Positions 60,202-64,000 of a DNA stretch of 64,000 bases are shown here, one piece after another; position 1 is the first letter of the stretch, and every line of letters starts with the position of its first letter. Under the pieces are notes generated by a model. That model did no database searches, was not told where the DNA came from, and saw only the letters and a list, made by a program, of their open reading frames with translations. Position numbers and translations under genes: made by a program. Source of the stretch: Moritella sp. 24 (GTDB lineage Bacteria > Pseudomonadota > Gammaproteobacteria > Enterobacterales > Moritellaceae); the NCBI RefSeq assembly GCF_018219155.1, contig NZ_CP056123.1, positions 1,559,505 to 1,623,504 on the forward strand, in the 5' to 3' direction.

Positions 60202-60820
60202 ATGTCTACTAAATTTTCGTTACCTCTATTAAGTCTTCTTCTTATTGCCCCGACTGTATCAGCTGAAGTTTTTCATCATACTAATGCACAATTAACTAAC
60301 TTACGCTGAAAATAACTGGATGTTCGATTCGGAGCATGCGTTTAATGATAATGTTTATGGTACAGGCTTTATTGATCGCAGTGATAACATCTCTGAAATA
60401 AAAGACACCAAAATAACAGTGACGACTTTTGGTGCTGGTTTGTATTATGCAGACAAAATCAGTAGTAATATTCAAGTTTATGGCGGTTTTGATTTTGGCC
60501 AAAATAGTATTCGCACAGTTGTTAAAAATACTTCTGCTAAAGAGAACCGTTTCTTTTCGTACCGCCCAAAACTAGGCGTTGCATTAGCACTATCTGAACG
60601 TCTCGAAGTCGGTTTTAGTGCTGCTTATAATTTTGCAGATACAGAAGACGAAGTACACGATGATCAAGCTGTTTTCAATACGCCAGTGTTTGAAGATGTG
60701 GTTCGTTACCATGTCTTACCAGCGCTAACTGTAGGTGCTGCTTATAACTGGTCTTTTGATGAAGATAAAGTATTAGATTTAGGTAATGTACTGCTATCGG
60801 TTCGACTAAACTTCGAATAA
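60202..60820 (+). pseudogene. Small outer-membrane beta-barrel gene broken by a 4-bp duplication
   Basis: ATG 60202 opens a signal peptide (FSLPLLSLLLIAPTVSA) and mature start EVFHHTNAQLT, then a stop TGA at 60306. A tandem AACTAACT at 60294-60301 causes the shift: taking one AACT out restores Q-L-T-Y-A-E-N-N-W, the exact counterpart of LSYAENTW in the intact paralogue at 60889. The second frame then runs open to TAA 60820 with the barrel end (DLGNVLLSVRLNF). An error in assembly cannot be excluded. If the shift is real, the protein is lost or phase-variable. Confidence 0.8.
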
Positions 60821-60888
60821 AGATATGGAGTAATAGCTCTAAGTGTGGATAATAGTTCGTATTATAATGAAATTACGAGTAGACATTG

Positions 60889-61524
60889 ATGTCGATTAAA
60901 TCTATTTTATCTGCGCTAGGCTTAGTGACATTAAGCCCATTTGTTGCGGCGGAGTCTTTCTATCATAGCAATGTAGAGTTGAGCTATGCTGAGAATACAT
61001 GGACGCTTAATACCGAAAATGAAATGTCTGAAAATCTGCATTTTAAAACATTGATTGATAGTAAAAGTGATATATCAGAAGTCAGTGATGCATCGGCTAA
61101 ATCGACTGATATGGTGGTTGGATTAGCAAAAACATTGAAAGTCAGTGATTCAACGGAGCTATACGGTTCCATTAATCTTGGTGTCAGTGCATTAGTGGCA
61201 AGAGTAGACGGACATGAAAAAGACAAATCTGTCGCGATACTGACCTCTTCGGTATTGGGTGTGACTTATTCAACCTCACCGGTATATGAAATTGATTTCA
61301 ACGTATCCTATGATATTGTAAACCTTGATCATGAAGTGGATAAAATTCAATCCATGTACAACGCAACCGCATTTAAAGTTGGTGTTAAATATCACATCAA
61401 TTCAGCTATGACGGTTGGTGCAGGTTATCACTGGACGGCAACTGAAGCTGATAAGCTAAACCTGAACAATGTTGTATTATCATTCAGGCTTAACTTAGAA
61501 CCCGTTGCGCTATTTATGCTTTAG
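60889..61524 (+). CDS. Small outer-membrane beta-barrel protein
   Basis: 211 residues. Signal peptide SILSALGLVTLSPFVAA followed by amphipathic strands (SFYHSNVELSYAENTW, MVVGLAKTLKVSDSTELYGSINLGVSAL, AFKVGVKYHINSAMTVGAGYHWTATEADKLNLNNVVLSFRLNLE). The ending is the same style as its frameshifted neighbour (~30% similar by eye), so the pair arose by duplication. An OmpW/opacity-like 8-strand barrel is likely; no function is assigned. The 3' end carries a 12-bp duplication covering the stop, then a 7-bp triple repeat. Confidence 0.7.
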   Translation: MSIKSILSALGLVTLSPFVAAESFYHSNVELSYAENTWTLNTENEMSENLHFKTLIDSKSDISEVSDASAKSTDMVVGLAKTLKVSDSTELYGSINLGVSALVARVDGHEKDKSVAILTSSVLGVTYSTSPVYEIDFNVSYDIVNLDHEVDKIQSMYNATAFKVGVKYHINSAMTVGAGYHWTATEADKLNLNNVVLSFRLNLEPVALFML

Positions 61525-61535
61525 GTTATGCTTTA

Positions 61536-61556
61536 AGGCAATAGGCAATAGGCAAT
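61536..61556. repeat. 7-bp tandem repeat, three copies
   Basis: AGGCAAT three times in tandem, directly after an imperfect 12-bp duplication (TTATGCTTTAGG / TTATGCTTTAAGG, 61514-61538) that covers the stop codon of the preceding barrel gene. Between that gene and the end of the hydrolase. Confidence 0.9.
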
Positions 61557-61566
61557 AGGGTAGGTG

Positions 61567-62782
61567 TTAGATATTTTGGGTTAAGAAGTTAATAATGTAA
61601 TCACTGGCTTCTTCACCTTCAGGGCAATGACCTGCTTTACCAAAAAAGACGGCTTTACCTTGCGATGACAATGCCGCGGTTTTTTTAACGTCTTCAGGCA
61701 TAGCTACTGGGTCTTTATTGGTATTGATCGCAAGTAGGGGAGTATCGATTTTAGCAACCCCATCAAAATATCCTCTTGTGACTAATGAGTATTGCGCGGC
61801 GTTATTCTTATAATAAGTTTTATCACCCGGATCGCCACCCAAACGTGCGATTAAGGCATCGACAGACATGCTTGGGATAAAGTCTAATAACCCATAGTTA
61901 CGCAGTGGGCCGTCAACCAGTGAGCAGCGTGCAACAACAGCTTTTAGTTTTGGCTGCTTAAGCGCAAAATCCAATAATGCAGGGCCACTACCTGAAGACC
62001 CGAGAACACCAATACGGTCATTATCAATATCAGGGTTTGCTGCTAGGTATTTAAATGCAGCTTGGTGTGACACGTCGAGTTCCCCCACCGTTAAGGCATG
62101 TTTGTAATCTAATCCGCCACCGGGCATATCAAACGTTAATACGGCATAACCTTTTGCGATGAGTTTTGATACCGACTCATGATGTTCGATTAATGTTTTA
62201 TCGACACCACCAGACCAGATCACAGCAGGAAATTGACCACCTTGTTTTGGTAGATGCAGGATCCCCGGTACTGTATCACCTCCAGATAAAGGCAATTTAA
62301 CCAAAGAGACATTATCACCTGCTAACTTCAGCGCTTTAACGTAGTTGTTTACCGCATTTTCTAACGCTAATAATTCATTTGGACGTTTTAAATTAGGATA
62401 ACTGGCAATCAGATACATAGTCGACGCTTTCATGTAGGCTGCTGATGCAGCTCTAGGCTCTAGGCTCTGAGATCTGTTCTGCTTGAGCTAAAAGTAAATC
62501 AGCGGCTTGTGAAAATTCATAAGTCCAAAATTGAGGTTTGTTAAGATTATCCTGATCTCTTAACTCCCCGTTACCCTTAATATTTTGCATCACAGCTTTG
62601 ATTTCAGCTTCTGTGAGACCGGATGTTGTCCAGTCTTCAAAACGCAAACCACGATAAAAATCTTTCTGGCTTACATCTAGGTTATTTTTAAAGCTTTCGT
62701 GACTGTTGATATTGGTGTCTTCAGCTTGAGCTGTAAACGTCACCATTGACGACATGAGCAATGGTAGGATTAATTTTCTCAT
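61567..62782 (-). pseudogene. Secreted alpha/beta hydrolase (FrsA-like) interrupted by a 7-bp duplication
   Basis: Two minus-strand frames are parts of one gene. The upper frame (62782-62453) has signal peptide MRKLILPLLMSSMVTFTAQA and the N-terminal part of an FrsA-like esterase (FWTYEFSQAADLLLAQAEQ), then a TAG. The lower frame (from 62433) continues KASTMYLIASYPNLKRPNEL with the hydrolase core (GYAVLTFDMPGGGLDY, GSSGSGPALLDF, NKDPVA, GHCPEG). The junction has TAGGCTC twice in tandem (62454-62467, + strand). Removing one copy gives E-Q-I-S-E-P-R-A-A-S-A-A-Y-M-K-A without a stop. So a frameshift by duplication, or a reversible switch. Confidence 0.8.
62454..62467. repeat. 7-bp duplication disrupting the hydrolase gene
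   Basis: TAGGCTC TAGGCTC on the plus strand, with a further CTC upstream, located at the frame break of the hydrolase at 61567-62782. Confidence 0.9.
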
Positions 62783-62864
62783 TATAGTTATATCCCTAAA
62801 CCTTGAGTTGTATCGTTAATATAATGTTATGAATGTCGAATAAATGTCATTTGAGAAGAGAACA

Positions 62865-63971
62865 CTATTTTTTTGCCATAAGATAAACAAAAAAACCACC
62901 GCCAATGACAGACGTTACAATGCCAACAGGTAAATCTTGAGGCGCGATTAAGGTACGCGCAAGCGCATCAGCCCAAACGAGTAATAAAGCGCCAACCAAC
63001 GCACTAATAGGTAGTACTTTGTTGTTATCAGCGCCCACAAAAATACGAACGATATGCGGCACCATTAAACCGACAAATCCGATAGCACCACTAAAGGCAA
63101 CCATGGTGCCAGTGACGAGAGCACATAATAAGAAAACCATAAAACGCATGCGATTCACGTTCACGCCAAGGGTGATCGCTGTTTCATCTCCAGCCATAAT
63201 GGCGTTAAGTGCACTTGCCCAAGAGAGCATAATGGGCAACGCCAAACATAACGCTATAAATGGATAAATAAGCTGTGACCATTGCGCAGCCCCTAAGCCA
63301 CCTAACATCCAGAAAATAGCGGAGCCTGCCACTTTTTGATCGCCAACAAAGATCAAATAATTGGTGATAGACATCAGCATAAAGTGTATGGCAACACCAC
63401 TTAAAATCAGTTTATGCTGTGATAACGATTGCCCTTGTTTTGCTAAATACAAAACCATTAGCATCGACGCTAATGCACCAATAAATGCGGCAATAGGGAT
63501 ACTTAAGGCACTGCTAAATACCGCAGCGAACGTCCCTGCATGTAAGATGACTGATACTGCGCCGAGTGATGCACCTGCCGATGCACCAAATAAATAAGGG
63601 TCAGCCATTGGGTTGCGGGTGACGGCTTGTAAGCAAGTACCTACCAAGGCTAAACCAGCACCGACAAGTACCGCAAGCAGAATTCGAGGTAGCCGAATAA
63701 ACCATACAATGGACTCTTGCCCTTTGCTCCAATCGACGGCAATAGTGTCCGGTATTAATTTGTTAACGACAATCGATGTGATCGTTTTTATTTCAAGGGC
63801 GGTTGAACCGAGCGTTGTACTGACTGCGATTGATACAAGTAAAGCGCATATCAAAGCACAGACGATAAAATCGAGGGTGATGACCTGCTTGTTTAAGCGC
63901 GGTTTATTTTGCTCTTGGCTGCCCGGCTGTAATTCAGCGCTGATAGCTTTGCTACAAAGTGGGTTATTCAT
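62865..63971 (-). CDS. FecCD-family iron-siderophore/cobalamin ABC permease
   Basis: 368 residues, about 9-10 TM helices, FecCD/BtuC type. Motifs VGAGLALVGTCLQAVTRNPMADPYLFGASAGASLGAV and VAFSGAIGFVGLMVPHIVRIFVGADNNKVLPISALVGALLLVWADALAR are characteristic (the coupling and GLMVPH segments). An N-terminal extension precedes TM1. Imports ferric siderophore, heme or B12 across the inner membrane. The upstream partner gene ends 1 nt before this ATG, so a binding-protein-permease-ATPase operon is likely to extend beyond the window. Confidence 0.88.
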   Translation of the reverse strand: MNNPLCSKAISAELQPGSQEQNKPRLNKQVITLDFIVCALICALLVSIAVSTTLGSTALEIKTITSIVVNKLIPDTIAVDWSKGQESIVWFIRLPRILLAVLVGAGLALVGTCLQAVTRNPMADPYLFGASAGASLGAVSVILHAGTFAAVFSSALSIPIAAFIGALASMLMVLYLAKQGQSLSQHKLILSGVAIHFMLMSITNYLIFVGDQKVAGSAIFWMLGGLGAAQWSQLIYPFIALCLALPIMLSWASALNAIMAGDETAITLGVNVNRMRFMVFLLCALVTGTMVAFSGAIGFVGLMVPHIVRIFVGADNNKVLPISALVGALLLVWADALARTLIAPQDLPVGIVTSVIGGGFFVYLMAKK

Positions 63972-64000
63972 CTATTTAAAACGCTTTGGATGTAAATCAT
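63972..64000 (-). CDS. 3' end of a further transporter gene (partial)
   Basis: The nine codons visible before the TAG at 63972-63974 read DLHPKRFK, ending like a periplasmic binding protein of the FecB/BtuF group. Only the last few residues are in the window, so identity is inferred from position next to the permease gene. Confidence 0.4.

Overview
The window reads as chromosomal DNA of an AT-rich marine gammaproteobacterium of the Moritella / Vibrio / Shewanella kind. The evidence is the gene content: a LuxO-type sigma-54 regulator, a HutA-like heme receptor with a TonB1-ExbB-ExbD system, UspB, EmrD, PriC-YbaM and RstAB homologues, a nickel superoxide dismutase, and a complete aryl-polyene (APE) gene cluster. 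No taxonomic search was possible, so the genus is an inference.

Layout. 1-900: 5' part of an Aer-like PAS chemoreceptor running off the left edge. 1.05-4.3 kb: three poorly known genes; two resemble phage or plasmid replication accessory proteins and one is a putative zinc-binding protein. 4.4-5.8 kb: O-antigen-ligase-like membrane protein. 5.8-12 kb: DNA maintenance block (helD, ybaM, priC, yfcA, dinG). 12.4-15.8 kb: a lipoprotein with an RTX-like C-terminus followed by an RstA/RstB-like two-component system. 15.9-20.4 kb: fadD, uspB, emrD, two small conserved genes (one NifW-like).

20.6-37.3 kb holds a dispersed iron/metal regulon. At least five Fur-box-like sites precede (i) a small His-rich membrane protein, NiSOD (sodN) and its maturation protease (sodX), (ii) the sitABCD/yfeABCD Mn/Fe importer, (iii) a TPR-like protein plus a paralogue of the small membrane protein, (iv) hutA, and (v) tonB-exbB-exbD. 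The logic is coherent: when iron is scarce the cell would import Mn/Fe and heme and use a nickel-based SOD. Between these lie a BMT5-like methyltransferase, a glycosyltransferase / flippase / LuxO-like regulator group, and gltS.

37.3-41.5 kb: metallo-beta-lactamase-fold protein, tRNA-His with promoter and terminator, and a large Tat-exported PhoD-like phosphatase behind a Pho-box-like site. 41.6-58.5 kb: the APE cluster, a methyltransferase gene and then 17 tightly packed co-directional genes (ketosynthases, chain-length factor, two ACPs, ketoreductase, dehydratases, ligase, aromatic ammonia lyase, acyltransferases, LolA-like and MMPL exporters) expected to make and export a membrane-bound aryl-polyene pigment.

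58.7-64 kb: Bcr/CflA-type MFS exporter, two paralogous small outer-membrane barrels (one broken by a 4-bp duplication), a secreted alpha/beta hydrolase broken by a 7-bp duplication, and a FecCD-type permease leading into another ABC transport gene beyond the right edge. Short tandem duplications recur throughout the window, several touching stop codons or breaking genes.
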